From assembly GCA_027622495.1 (NCBI GenBank), contig JAQBYL010000002.1, positions 1 through 35,293 on the forward strand: a stretch of 35,293 nucleotides of DNA, in the 5' to 3' direction. Shown piece by piece: positions 1 through 10,948 of the stretch (positions are counted from its first letter, which is position 1; every line of letters starts with the position of its first letter). Origin of the DNA: Pseudomonadota bacterium. GTDB lineage: Bacteria; Pseudomonadota; Gammaproteobacteria; Pseudomonadales; Azotimanducaceae. The translations under genes were made by a program, and so were the position numbers. The notes below the pieces were generated by a model. The model worked only from the letters and a program-made list of their open reading frames with translations, was not told the origin of the DNA and did no database searches.

Positions 1-94
1 TCACGCGGAATAGTCCGAGCCGATTCAGCTTGGCTTTGAGCGCCGGTCCGACGCCTTTCAGATGTTCAACGGCCAGATCGGCTGCGGCGTTCAC
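1..94 (-). CDS. recG: ATP-dependent DNA helicase RecG, N-terminal fragment (continues past window start)
   Basis: Reverse-strand translation from GTG at 94 gives MNAAADLAVEHLKGVGPALKAKLNRLGLFRV, resembling the RecG N-terminal wedge/HhH start; lies downstream of spoT-ridA as in related gammaproteobacteria. Confidence 0.72.
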   Translation of the reverse strand, partial: MNAAADLAVEHLKGVGPALKAKLNRLGLFRV

Positions 95-104
95 TGGCCG
101 TTCG

Positions 105-494
105 CTAGTCGATCACCATGATGGCCTCGACTTCGAATGCAGCGCCCCTGGGTAACTGCGCCACGCCCACAGCGGCGCGTGCCGGGTAAGGGTCGCTGAA
201 GAACTCGGCCATCACGGTGTTCACCACCGGAAAGTTAGCGAGATCGGTCAGATAGAGAGTCAGCTTTACCAGGTTGCTGAAGTCGCCACCGGCGGCCTCG
301 GCGACGGCGGCAAGGTTGTGGAACGCCTGCCGTGCCTGGGCCTCAAAGTCGCCCTCCACCAGGTTCATGGTGTCAGGATTCAAGGGGATCTGACCAGACA
401 GGTAAATGGTGGTGCCACCAGACACGGCCAATGCATGTGAGTAAGGGCCGATGGCCTTTGGCGCAGCGGGTGCTGCGATGATGGTTTTAGGCAT
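105..494 (-). CDS. ridA: RidA family enamine/imine deaminase
   Basis: 129 aa; APKAIGPYSHALAVSGGTTIYLSGQIPLNPDTM and C-terminal RGAAFEVEAIMVID are typical RidA/YjgF motifs. Confidence 0.93.
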   Translation of the reverse strand: MPKTIIAAPAAPKAIGPYSHALAVSGGTTIYLSGQIPLNPDTMNLVEGDFEAQARQAFHNLAAVAEAAGGDFSNLVKLTLYLTDLANFPVVNTVMAEFFSDPYPARAAVGVAQLPRGAAFEVEAIMVID

Positions 495-497
495 GGT

Positions 498-2690
498 TCA
501 GACCGAAATCCTGTTGATAGAAACCACGTCGGCGACACTGCGTACGCGCCGCATGACTTTGGCCAGATGATCGCGGTTCATGACCGAAGTCACAACCACG
601 ATGCTGCTGAGTTGAGCGTTGCGTTCTTCAACATTGATCCGTTCCAGACCGGCGTCGGCATCGGTGATTGCCAACGCAATCTCTGCGATAACACCTTTTT
701 TGTGGGTGACTTCGATCCGCAGGTTGGTGAGAAATTCGCCCTCGGTCGTCTTGGTCCAGCGTGCCGGGATGATCTCGCGCGGGGTCCGGCGGCGGATCTC
801 CGCCATGTTTCGGCAAGTTTCAGTGTGCACCACAAACCCCTTGCCGGGGGTCATGTGCCCCACAATCGCATCGCCCGGAACCGGCCCGCAACAGCGGCTG
901 TAGTTGATGACCAGACCTTCGCCACCGCCAAGCGCCATGGGTCCGGCGTGCTCCACGGGCACCGCTTCGTAGTCCGGGTTGTCTGCCGCCAGCAGATGTT
1001 GAGCGACGACGTAACTCATCAGAGCGCCGTTGCCGATTGCCGATAGCAGTTCGTTCAGCTTCTTAACACCGAATTCTTTGAACACCCGGCGCAAGCGGCG
1101 GAAGTCCAGATCATTGATGCTGGTCTGGGCGTGGCGCAGCGATTGATTGAGCAGTTTACGGCCCAGGGCAATGGACTCGGTCTGCAACTGACTCTTGAGT
1201 GCGTGACGGATACCGGCACGCGCTTTGGAGGTCACCACAAAGGTCAGCCAGTCCGGCTGCGGTCGCGCTTCTGCCGATGTGATGATCTCTACACTTTGAC
1301 CACTTTGCAGCTGTTGCGAAAGCGGTGCGAGGGTGCGATCGATGCGGCAGGCCACACACTGATTGCCCACATCGGTGTGCACCGAGTAGGCGAAATCCAC
1401 GGCCGATGACCCTCTGACCAGGCTCATGATGTCGCCCTTGGGGGTGAAGACATAGACTTCGTCAGGAAACAGGTCGACTTTAAGATTTTCAATAAACTCA
1501 AGCGGATTGCCCGCACGACGTTGCAGATCGAGCAGGTCTTTGAGCCACTGCCGGGTGCGCCGATTACCCTGCATCGGATCTTCTTCTGCCTTGTAGAGCC
1601 AGTGCCCGGCGATGCCGTACTCGGCGACCTGGTCCATCTGTTTGGTCCGGATCTGCACCTCGATGGGAATGCCGTGCATACCGAAGAGTGTCGTATGCAG
1701 GCTCTGGTAACCGTTGACTTTGGGGATGGCGATGTAATCTTTGAAACGGCCGGCCACCGGCTTGTAGAGACTATGCACAATACCGAGAGTTCGGTAGCAG
1801 GCGTCTTCCTGCTCAACCACTACGCGAAAGCCGAACATGTCCATGATGTCCTTGAACGACTTGTGCTGAGATTTCATCTTACGGTAGATCGAAAACAGGT
1901 GTTTCTCGCGACTCTGAACGGTTGCAGCGATGCCCTCGCGGTTGAGACTTGCCTGGATCGAGGTGGCAATGTCCTCCAACAGGGCCTTGCGATTGCCGCG
2001 TATTTTTGCGACCGCTCTGCCGATCCGATCGGCCCGCAGGGGATACAGGGCGTGGAACCCCAGTTCTTCGAACTCCACTTTGACCGCGTTCATCCCCAGC
2101 CGGTTGGCGATCGGAGCATAGTAGTCGAGGGTTTCCCGGGCGATTCGCCGGCGCTGTTCATCCGACATCACACCGATCGTGCGCATGTTGTGCAGTCGGT
2201 CAGCGAGCTTGACCATGATGACCCGGATGTCTTTGGCCATGGCCAGCGCCATTTTCTGAAAGTTCTCGGCCTGCGCTTCGGCTCTGGATTGAAAAATGGT
2301 GGAAAGCTTGGAAACACCGTCGACGATCTCCGCCACCGGCTCGCCGAAACGGCTGCCAAGTGTTGACTTGGCGATCCGGCTGTCTTCGATTACGTCATGC
2401 AACAGCGCCGCCATGATGGTGCTGTGATCCATGCGCATTTCGGCCAGTATCTGCGCCACCGCCAGAGGATGGGTGATGTAGGCATGGCCGGTGCGGCGGA
2501 ATTGCCCGTCATGGGCGTGAAAGGCGTAGTCGTAGGCGCTGTTTATGCTGCTGACCTGCTCTTCGGGAAGATAGGTCAGAAGGAGTGCCTTCAGAGAGGT
2601 GAGGGTTGCGGGAGCTGCGATCGCACTCTGGCTCGCCTGTTCGGCGAGTGCTGTAACAAATCGAGAGTCAGAAACCGAAGTTTTCTTCAT
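498..2690 (-). CDS. spoT: Bifunctional (p)ppGpp synthetase/hydrolase SpoT
   Basis: HD-domain motif [11 protein letters not shown], synthetase motif [22 protein letters not shown] and ACT-like C-terminus. The ORF call begins at 2756, but ATG at 2690 (MKKTSVSD) has a GAGGAG RBS and only slightly overlaps rpoZ. Confidence 0.95.
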   Translation of the reverse strand: MKKTSVSDSRFVTALAEQASQSAIAAPATLTSLKALLLTYLPEEQVSSINSAYDYAFHAHDGQFRRTGHAYITHPLAVAQILAEMRMDHSTIMAALLHDVIEDSRIAKSTLGSRFGEPVAEIVDGVSKLSTIFQSRAEAQAENFQKMALAMAKDIRVIMVKLADRLHNMRTIGVMSDEQRRRIARETLDYYAPIANRLGMNAVKVEFEELGFHALYPLRADRIGRAVAKIRGNRKALLEDIATSIQASLNREGIAATVQSREKHLFSIYRKMKSQHKSFKDIMDMFGFRVVVEQEDACYRTLGIVHSLYKPVAGRFKDYIAIPKVNGYQSLHTTLFGMHGIPIEVQIRTKQMDQVAEYGIAGHWLYKAEEDPMQGNRRTRQWLKDLLDLQRRAGNPLEFIENLKVDLFPDEVYVFTPKGDIMSLVRGSSAVDFAYSVHTDVGNQCVACRIDRTLAPLSQQLQSGQSVEIITSAEARPQPDWLTFVVTSKARAGIRHALKSQLQTESIALGRKLLNQSLRHAQTSINDLDFRRLRRVFKEFGVKKLNELLSAIGNGALMSYVVAQHLLAADNPDYEAVPVEHAGPMALGGGEGLVINYSRCCGPVPGDAIVGHMTPGKGFVVHTETCRNMAEIRRRTPREIIPARWTKTTEGEFLTNLRIEVTHKKGVIAEIALAITDADAGLERINVEERNAQLSSIVVVTSVMNRDHLAKVMRRVRSVADVVSINRISV

Positions 2691-2946
2691 CTCCTCTACC
2701 ACTACTGAAGGTGACCCGCACCGGTTGATCCTCGGTGGAGGCATCGTTCGCGTCAAGCATCTCCGGGGAGATCAGGCCTTCTGCGATTTCGCGCAAGGCA
2801 ATCACGGTTGGCTTGTCGTTTTCTTCCGGTATCAGGGGATCGACACCATAACGGCGCATCTGACGGGCGCGGCGGGTTGCCAGCATGACCAGTTCGAAAC
2901 GATTGTCGACGTGCTGCAGACAGTCTTCAACGGTGATACGAGCCAT
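2668..2946 (-). CDS. rpoZ: DNA-directed RNA polymerase subunit omega
   Basis: 92 aa from ATG at 2946: [30 protein letters not shown]; position between gmk and spoT. Confidence 0.96.
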   Translation of the reverse strand: MARITVEDCLQHVDNRFELVMLATRRARQMRRYGVDPLIPEENDKPTVIALREIAEGLISPEMLDANDASTEDQPVRVTFSSGRGDEENFGF

Positions 2947-3002
2947 CAGTAACCTCAAGTGAGCCCGCGTTCGAAGGCGGAGCGGAGAATGAAGAGGCGC
3001 GG

Positions 3003-3031
3003 AGTCTACCGACGCCAAGTCAGCCTGACAA
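3003..3031 (-). promoter_or_regulatory. Candidate sigma70-type promoter for rpoZ-spoT
   Basis: On the minus strand TTGTCA-N17-TAGACT, overlapping the 3' end of gmk and about 57 nt upstream of the rpoZ ATG. Confidence 0.4.
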
Positions 3032-3637
3032 GAGGTCGACCAGGAGTGGCTTGAGCCGCTCACGCTGCCGCGTGATCCCAAGTCTCGCGGCCTGGATGAT
3101 TGCCTGCAGGTCAGTGACGGCGGTTTCGAATACGTCGTTGACCACCAGATAGTCGTAGTCGGTGTGGTGGCTCATCTCCTGGACGGCCTTTTCGAAACGG
3201 TGTTCGATCACGTCATCGTCGTCCTGCTTGCGAGCCACAAGGCGAGCTTTCAAAGTCGCCCTGGAAGGCGGCAGGATGAAGATGCTTAACGTCGCCGGCA
3301 GTCTGGATCGCACTTGCGCAGCACCCTGGTAGTCGATTTCGAGGATCACGTCTCTTCCCGCAGTAAGCTGGCCGGCCACGGCTTCACGACTCGTTCCGTA
3401 GCGATGTCCGAACACCTCTGCGTGTTCTAAAAACGCATCGCTGCCCACCATGCGTTCGAATTCGTTCGGGTCGACAAAGTGATAGTTAAGGCCGTCGATC
3501 TCCTTGGACCGGCGCGCACGGGTCGTGTGTGAGACTGCCACCGTGAGCCCCGCATCCTGGGCCAGGAGTGACTGTACCAGACTTGTTTTGCCTGCTCCGG
3601 AGGGAGCAGAAATCATAATCAGAAGACCTTGCGTCAT
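3020..3637 (-). CDS. gmk: Guanylate kinase
   Basis: P-loop [36 protein letters not shown]; synteny gmk-rpoZ-spoT. Confidence 0.97.
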   Translation of the reverse strand: MTQGLLIMISAPSGAGKTSLVQSLLAQDAGLTVAVSHTTRARRSKEIDGLNYHFVDPNEFERMVGSDAFLEHAEVFGHRYGTSREAVAGQLTAGRDVILEIDYQGAAQVRSRLPATLSIFILPPSRATLKARLVARKQDDDDVIEHRFEKAVQEMSHHTDYDYLVVNDVFETAVTDLQAIIQAARLGITRQRERLKPLLVDLLSG

Positions 3638-4500
3638 TCGATGTTCTGCACCTGCTCGCGGATCTGTTCAATGATCACCTTCAAGTCTATCGCCTTCTGC
3701 GAGCATTGAACCTGAGCGCTCTTAGACCCAATCGTGTTGGCTTCGCGGTTCAGCTCCTGTGTCAGAAAGTCCAGTCGACGACCGTGCGGTCCGGCTTGAG
3801 TCAGATGGCTTCTTGCCCCTTCCACGTGGATCGCCAGGCGGTCCAGTTCTTCCGCAATATCGGCCTTCTGCGCGAGCAGAACGACTTCAGCCTCAAGCCG
3901 TTCGGAGTCAACGGAGGCCGCTACATCGGCCAGACGCTGACGCAGTTTGTGGGCAAGTTCCTGAGCAACCGTTGCGGTCAATGCGCGCAGCTCGCTGATG
4001 ATCCGGTCGATCTCATCAAGCCGTTCAACAATAACCTGAGCCAGCGCCGTGCCTTCGCGAAGTCGGTGGGCAAGTAGGTCAGACAGGGCCTGCTCAAACA
4101 GATCCGTCACTGCTGCCACGGTGTCGGCTTCACCCATGGGCATCGGGTTGATCAGGATACCCGGCCAGCACAACAGCTCAAGGGCTGTGGGCGCGGGACT
4201 TTCGGGGGCATCGCGCTGCACCTGTTCAAGGGTTGCCAGCAGCTGCATCAATGTAGGACGGTGGATCTCCTGGGCACCCGCCTGGGCCAGGGTGTCGATC
4301 CGAAGGGATCCATCCACCTTGCCGCGTTTAAGATGTTTGCGTGCTGTTTCTCGCAAGGCATGTTCGACCAGCCGCAATGACTCCGGCAATCGAAACTGCA
4401 CCTCTAAAAACCGGTGATTGACGCTGCGCAGTTCCCAGACAAGCGTGTTTGAGCCTGTTTCAGTCTGAACTCGGGCGAATGCCGTCATGCTTGCAATCAT
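3634..4500 (-). CDS. yicC: YicC family endoribonuclease-like protein
   Basis: [40 protein letters not shown] and C-terminal [14 protein letters not shown]; stop overlaps gmk start. Confidence 0.94.
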   Translation of the reverse strand: MIASMTAFARVQTETGSNTLVWELRSVNHRFLEVQFRLPESLRLVEHALRETARKHLKRGKVDGSLRIDTLAQAGAQEIHRPTLMQLLATLEQVQRDAPESPAPTALELLCWPGILINPMPMGEADTVAAVTDLFEQALSDLLAHRLREGTALAQVIVERLDEIDRIISELRALTATVAQELAHKLRQRLADVAASVDSERLEAEVVLLAQKADIAEELDRLAIHVEGARSHLTQAGPHGRRLDFLTQELNREANTIGSKSAQVQCSQKAIDLKVIIEQIREQVQNIE

Positions 4501-4610
4501 CGTACTACCTCCTTAAGCCGCGAATTCTAACCCAAGCGCCGCGCTCGGGACTTATACTTGTGGTTTGGTGTTTGTCATCCGACGAACCCGCGCAACAAAC
4601 GGAGACAGGA

Positions 4611-5318
4611 ATGCAGAAGGCCAGGCCAAGTGGGCGCGCACCGGACGAAATGCGAAAGGTAAAGCTCACACGCGGTTTCACCAGCCATGCTGCAGGGTCG
4701 GTTCTGGTTGAATTTGGCGAGACCCGGGTATTGTGCACCGCCTGTGCTGAAACCACTGTCCCGGCATTTTTACGAGGCAAAGGCCAGGGCTGGATTACAG
4801 CCGAATACGGCATGCTGCCAGGATCCACCCACCCACGGGTTGACCGCGAAGCCGCGCGCGGTAAACAAAGCGGTCGAACCGTGGAAATCCAGCGCTTAAT
4901 CGGCCGATCATTGCGCGGTATGGTTGACATGAATGCGCTCGGTGAAAATACCATCCGGCTCGATTGCGATGTGCTTCAGGCAGATGGCGGAACCCGCACG
5001 GCATCGATTACCGGGGCTGCGGTCGCGCTTAAAGACGCCATGGATGCACTCGGTGTTCAGCAGGCATTCAGGGGGTTTGTGGCATCAGTATCGGTGGGGA
5101 TCTGGGCTGGAACGCCAGTGCTCGATCTTGATTATGCGGAAGATTCGAACGCCGATACCGATATGAACGTAGTGGTCCTCGACGGCCACGGTTTTATGGA
5201 AATTCAAGGCACAGCAGAAGGTGCTGCGTTCCGGAGCGCTGAGCTTACGGCCATGCTTGATCTTGCCGAAAAAGGCACAGCACAGTTGATCGAGCTGCAG
5301 AAGCAGGCGCTGGGCTGA
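4611..5318 (+). CDS. rph: Ribonuclease PH
   Basis: ATG at 4611: [44 protein letters not shown]; RNase PH motifs; upstream of pyrE as in E. coli. Confidence 0.96.
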   Translation: MQKARPSGRAPDEMRKVKLTRGFTSHAAGSVLVEFGETRVLCTACAETTVPAFLRGKGQGWITAEYGMLPGSTHPRVDREAARGKQSGRTVEIQRLIGRSLRGMVDMNALGENTIRLDCDVLQADGGTRTASITGAAVALKDAMDALGVQQAFRGFVASVSVGIWAGTPVLDLDYAEDSNADTDMNVVVLDGHGFMEIQGTAEGAAFRSAELTAMLDLAEKGTAQLIELQKQALG

Positions 5319-5344
5319 GTGGTTAGCAAACAGGAGAACGGCCC

Positions 5345-6058
5345 TTGACCGAGATACAGACCGAGATACAGACCGAGACACAGACCGAGATACAGACCGA
5401 GACACAGATCGCAGCACGACTGATTGATCGCATGATCAGCGATGGCGTACTCAAGTTCGGTGAATTTACGCTTAAGTCGGGCCGCGTGAGCCCCTACTTT
5501 TTCAACCTCGGGGAGTTGTCATCGGGAAGTTCGTTAACGCTGCTTGGTGAGGCGTATGCGCAGACAATTGTTGAGCTTAAGGTTCCGGTGGACGTGATTT
5601 TCGGTCCCGCCTACAAAGGCATACCCATTGCCGTGGCGACTGCCTGTGCTCTGGCCAGCCGTGGTATCGATGTCGGTGTTGCCTACAATCGCAAAGAAGC
5701 CAAAACCCATGGTGAAGGGGGTCAGTTTGTGGGCGCGCCCGTTCAGGGTAACGTTCTGATTGTCGACGATGTTCTGACCGCGGGGACCGCGGTTCGTGAA
5801 GCAATCGCGCTGATCGGGCAGACCGATGCCACAGTGGTTGGCCTGGTGGTGGCGATGGATCGTCAGGAGAGACTGCAAAACGGGTCTGTGCAGACTGCAC
5901 TGCGCACCCTCGAGCAGGAATTAATGATAAGTGTGACAAGCATCGTCAACTTGCAGGAAGTGATCGACTATCTTGGACACAATGGAAAGCCTCGAGTTGA
6001 CGGGCGGTCGATACTGGATGGTATGCGGGCCTATCAACACCAGTACTGTGTACTCTGA
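5345..6058 (+). CDS. pyrE: Orotate phosphoribosyltransferase
   Basis: VLKFGEFTLKSGRVSPYFFNLG and PRPP motif VLIVDDVLTAGTAVREA; TTG start preceded by AGGAG at 5332-5336; N-terminus contains repeated TEIQ/TETQ units. Confidence 0.95.
   Translation: MTEIQTEIQTETQTEIQTETQIAARLIDRMISDGVLKFGEFTLKSGRVSPYFFNLGELSSGSSLTLLGEAYAQTIVELKVPVDVIFGPAYKGIPIAVATACALASRGIDVGVAYNRKEAKTHGEGGQFVGAPVQGNVLIVDDVLTAGTAVREAIALIGQTDATVVGLVVAMDRQERLQNGSVQTALRTLEQELMISVTSIVNLQEVIDYLGHNGKPRVDGRSILDGMRAYQHQYCVL
5348..5407 (+). repeat. In-frame 12-bp tandem repeat, 5 units (ACCGAGATACAG / ACCGAGACACAG)
   Basis: Direct reading: five consecutive 12-nt units differing only at T/C in position 8; translates to TEIQ TEIQ TETQ TEIQ TETQ. 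Confidence 0.97.
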
Positions 6059-6083
6059 TCGAGGCAGATGAGTCTGCATCTTG

Positions 6084-6734
6084 ATGAAAAAACATTTTGG
6101 AAAGTTGACTTTGCTGCTAACGCTCAGCTTGTTGATTGCAACACAGGTGAGCGCTGCTACCCGTCTGTATCGCTATGTGAATGATCAGGGCAATGTTGTG
6201 GTGTCCTATTCAATTCCGAGCGATCGGGTCAAGTATGGTTATGAAGTGCTTGATGGTGAGCGGTTTGTGGTCATCGAAGTGATCGAGCCGCAACTTTCAG
6301 ATGAAGAGGCGGCGCGTCGAACACAGCGAAATCTGGCGATTGCGAATTGTGAGGTGGCGATGAAGCGTGTCAGAGCCCTTTATCGTTCGCTCGATGACAT
6401 TGACCGGGCGGAAAACCGGGCTGTCGCGTCCATGGATAACCTGCTCGCCAACACCGATGCCAATCTAAGCCAGCTGCGCAAACAACTAGGTGAGATGCAG
6501 GAGCGTGCCGCCGGCATCGAACGTCAGGGCCGCGTGATACCCGAGACATTGCTTGAGAGTATACGGTTGTCCGAAAGCCAGATCGATGGGCTCGAAAACG
6601 ACGTTAAAAAGCGCGCAGTGGCCCAGGCGAAGGCGCGGACTGGCTTCAACGAAGATCGACGGTGGTACGCGCTCGGTGATTGTGTTCTCGCGGGTGGGGC
6701 CAATGCCCACGTTGAGCATGAGGATCTCGAATAG
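6084..6734 (+). CDS. DUF4124-like domain-containing secreted protein
   Basis: Signal-peptide-like N-terminus MKKHFGKLTLLLTLSLLIATQVSAAT followed by RLYRYVNDQGNVVVSYSIPSDRV (DUF4124-like), then a coiled-coil-like region. Confidence 0.75.
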   Translation: MKKHFGKLTLLLTLSLLIATQVSAATRLYRYVNDQGNVVVSYSIPSDRVKYGYEVLDGERFVVIEVIEPQLSDEEAARRTQRNLAIANCEVAMKRVRALYRSLDDIDRAENRAVASMDNLLANTDANLSQLRKQLGEMQERAAGIERQGRVIPETLLESIRLSESQIDGLENDVKKRAVAQAKARTGFNEDRRWYALGDCVLAGGANAHVEHEDLE

Positions 6735-6752
6735 ATCGCAACGCGTTGACCT

Positions 6753-8223
<1,471 letters not shown>

Positions 8224-10881
8224 TCACCGGAATTTAAGATTTGGATCAATGTTACCCAATTGTGCCTCGAACAGGTTCTGGATTCGATCCATGCTGGCCT
8301 CATCATCCGCTTCAAAGCGAAGTGTCAGGACCGGGCTTGTGTTCGATGGACGAACCAGACCCCAGCCGTGGGCGTAGTCGACCCGAATGCCATCGATGTC
8401 TGTTGTTGCACCGTCACCGAAGTCAGCTTCATCTCTGATCCGCTCCATAATCGCAAATTTTTCTGCCTCGCCAACTTTTATTTTGATCTCCGGCGTGGTC
8501 AACGTCTGTGGGAACTGGTCAAACAGTTCAGCAACGGTCTGTGCTTCTGCCGACACGATCTCAATAAGCCTCGCAGCACAGTAGAGGGCGTCATCAAACC
8601 CATACCAGCGTTCGCCGAAACAGATGTGCCCACTGAACTCACCAGCGAGCAATGCGCCGGTTTCCTTTATCTTGGCCTTCATGTGACTGTGACCCGTCTT
8701 CCACATGATCGGTCGTCCGCCGTACTCGCAGATCAGGGTGCTTAAGTGCCGTGAACATTTGACGTCATAGATGACGTCCGCGCCGGGATTGCGGCCAACG
8801 ATGTCTTGTGCAAACAGCATCAGGAGTTTGTCCGGCCAGATGATCTGACCGGTGTTGGTAACCACGCCGAGACGATCTCCGTCGCCGTCGAACGCAAGCC
8901 CCAGATCGGCCTCTTCGTCGGTGACCACGGTCATCAGATCTTCCATATTTTTCGGATCTGCCGGATCAGGGTGATGATTGGGAAAGTCGCCATCCACATC
9001 ACAGTACAGCGGGATCACTTCGCAGCCGAGTTCTGTGAGCAGTCTGGGAACCAGTTGACCGGCCACACCGTTGCCACAATCAACCACCACTTTGAGGGGT
9101 GCCGCCACCACCACGTCGTCCAGAATGCGATCAACGTAGGCCTGATCCACGTTGACCTTAGTGACACTGCCATCGCCCGACGTCAGGTCGTTGTCGATGA
9201 TGCGGGTTTTGAGGGCCTGGATACGCTCCTCGGCCAGAGTCTCCCCCGCCAATACCATTTTGAGGCCGTTGTACTCGGGTGGATTGTGACTGCCGGTGAT
9301 CATGATACCGCTGCTGGTTTTCAGCGTGTGGGTGGCAAAGTACATGAGCGGGGTGGGGGTCTGACCGATATCGATAACGTCAATACCGCCTTCGGTCAGA
9401 CCGCGGGTGAGTTGCGTCTGCAGATCGTCGCTCGAGTGCCGTCCATCGCGCGCCAAGATGACACTGGCCTGATCAAGCTCCAGGGCCTGTGCTGCAAAAG
9501 CGCGCCCGATCCAGTAAACGACGTCTGCGTTTAAGTTGGTAGCGGTGATGCCGCGGATGTCATAGGCGCGGAAAATTTCGTCTTCAAGGACCAGACCGGT
9601 CTCCAGCGGCCCCACATCTTCAGTGACCTCCATCTCCAGACTGCCGTCAGCGATGGAGGTGGGCATCACGTCCAGAAAGTCGTTGTCGTTATCAATTGAA
9701 TCTTTAGTCGCGGGCTCATCACCGAGCAGCGAATCTACAGACTCATTAGCGGTTTTTTCCGCGGCCAGCACCGCCGAACGGCTGCGGTTGGCGACCACCG
9801 CGGGAATTTCGCGGCACATCTGCAGAATCTTTTCGGCTTCGTGTTCAACCATTTCGATCGTGAAAAACTGCGACATGGCCGGTTGGCGTGAAAGAAAGGC
9901 GCGAATCTGATTGGCCAGAACCACGAGGTCAGTACGCGTGCGTCGCGCGTATAACTTGAAGCCAAGAATGACACCACCAAGGGTGATCACCGAAGCCACC
10001 GTCAGCGCAATCAATACCTCGTTGACGGTGATGATGTCGACCAGCGCCGCAGGCTCATAGGACAGTGACCAGTTTGTCGCATCCAGTTCACCGGCCTGTG
10101 CGAGCTCAGCCTGACCAGCATCGCCGTAGGCGATGACGGGCATCGGTTCTGCCCCCGGGAACGCCTGGATGACTTTGACTAAACCATTCAGCCCGGCAAA
10201 CTTTTTTAGAGGCTCATAAAAATAATCGGCTGAGAAAATCACGAACAGGACACCAATCTGAGTGTCGCCACGGGTGATAGGTTGCGCGGCATAGACCTGG
10301 GTGCGTTGTGAAAGGGACAGTTCCGGACCAACAAAGATGCCTTTCTCAGCCCGTTTTACAACGTCGAGGGCGGCATATGACAAAGGCGTGGTTTCGTGCT
10401 TATCGACTTTGCCTGCGCCGGAAGGGATGGCATCGACGCGTAGCGCATAGGAGATGGAGCCCGCAAGACCGGTGTTATCGACCGTTCCCGTGTAGGCGTC
10501 CAGTGCGGTGATGACCGCAGGTGATGCCGCCAGCACCTCCATGTCGCGTCGCAGGGTCGCAATACGGCCGTTGAAAAATCCCTGCAGACCACTGTGAATC
10601 GCAACCGCTTGATTCTGCTGATAAACGCTGTTGCCTTTTTCCACCAGCATGGACCACAAGATCAGAAAAGCACAGAAGACTCCTGCCAGGGTAATTGCAG
10701 TGGTCACACCCACAGACAACCAGATGCCATCGCTCGGGGTCGCTGCCTTGGCGGGCTTTTTCGGTGTCGGGTCTGCGGATGGCTCATCTGGCTTGTCGTC
10801 TTCGGGTGGCACATCGATTTCAGGCGTCTGTGCAACCTGACGCAGCGGCGGATCGGCAAACTTTTTGCGGGCGGTGGCCAA
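8224..10881 (-). CDS. algC: Phosphomannomutase/phosphoglucomutase with N-terminal membrane-anchored extracytoplasmic domain (AlgC-like)
   Basis: Catalytic-serine motif GIMITGSHNPPEYNG, metal loop FDGDGDRLG, sugar-binding GEFSGH; about 425-aa N-terminal extension with two TM segments. TTG start. Adjacent to argB and coaBC as in Pseudomonas. Confidence 0.88.
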   Translation of the reverse strand: MATARKKFADPPLRQVAQTPEIDVPPEDDKPDEPSADPTPKKPAKAATPSDGIWLSVGVTTAITLAGVFCAFLILWSMLVEKGNSVYQQNQAVAIHSGLQGFFNGRIATLRRDMEVLAASPAVITALDAYTGTVDNTGLAGSISYALRVDAIPSGAGKVDKHETTPLSYAALDVVKRAEKGIFVGPELSLSQRTQVYAAQPITRGDTQIGVLFVIFSADYFYEPLKKFAGLNGLVKVIQAFPGAEPMPVIAYGDAGQAELAQAGELDATNWSLSYEPAALVDIITVNEVLIALTVASVITLGGVILGFKLYARRTRTDLVVLANQIRAFLSRQPAMSQFFTIEMVEHEAEKILQMCREIPAVVANRSRSAVLAAEKTANESVDSLLGDEPATKDSIDNDNDFLDVMPTSIADGSLEMEVTEDVGPLETGLVLEDEIFRAYDIRGITATNLNADVVYWIGRAFAAQALELDQASVILARDGRHSSDDLQTQLTRGLTEGGIDVIDIGQTPTPLMYFATHTLKTSSGIMITGSHNPPEYNGLKMVLAGETLAEERIQALKTRIIDNDLTSGDGSVTKVNVDQAYVDRILDDVVVAAPLKVVVDCGNGVAGQLVPRLLTELGCEVIPLYCDVDGDFPNHHPDPADPKNMEDLMTVVTDEEADLGLAFDGDGDRLGVVTNTGQIIWPDKLLMLFAQDIVGRNPGADVIYDVKCSRHLSTLICEYGGRPIMWKTGHSHMKAKIKETGALLAGEFSGHICFGERWYGFDDALYCAARLIEIVSAEAQTVAELFDQFPQTLTTPEIKIKVGEAEKFAIMERIRDEADFGDGATTDIDGIRVDYAHGWGLVRPSNTSPVLTLRFEADDEASMDRIQNLFEAQLGNIDPNLKFR

Positions 10882-10948
10882 TTGAAAAGCCTTTTAATCG
10901 AATGCGTCCATGGTAGTGGGCGGCGGAAAAGCTGACCAGTCGAAAGGC

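Noticed and set aside
1521-2366. 281-aa plus-strand ORF inside spoT
   Set aside because: Antisense to conserved SpoT coding sequence; no family features, compositionally a shadow frame
5319-5344. E. coli-style pyrE attenuator between rph and pyrE
   Set aside because: The gap is only 26 nt and contains no hairpin plus T-tract, just an RBS
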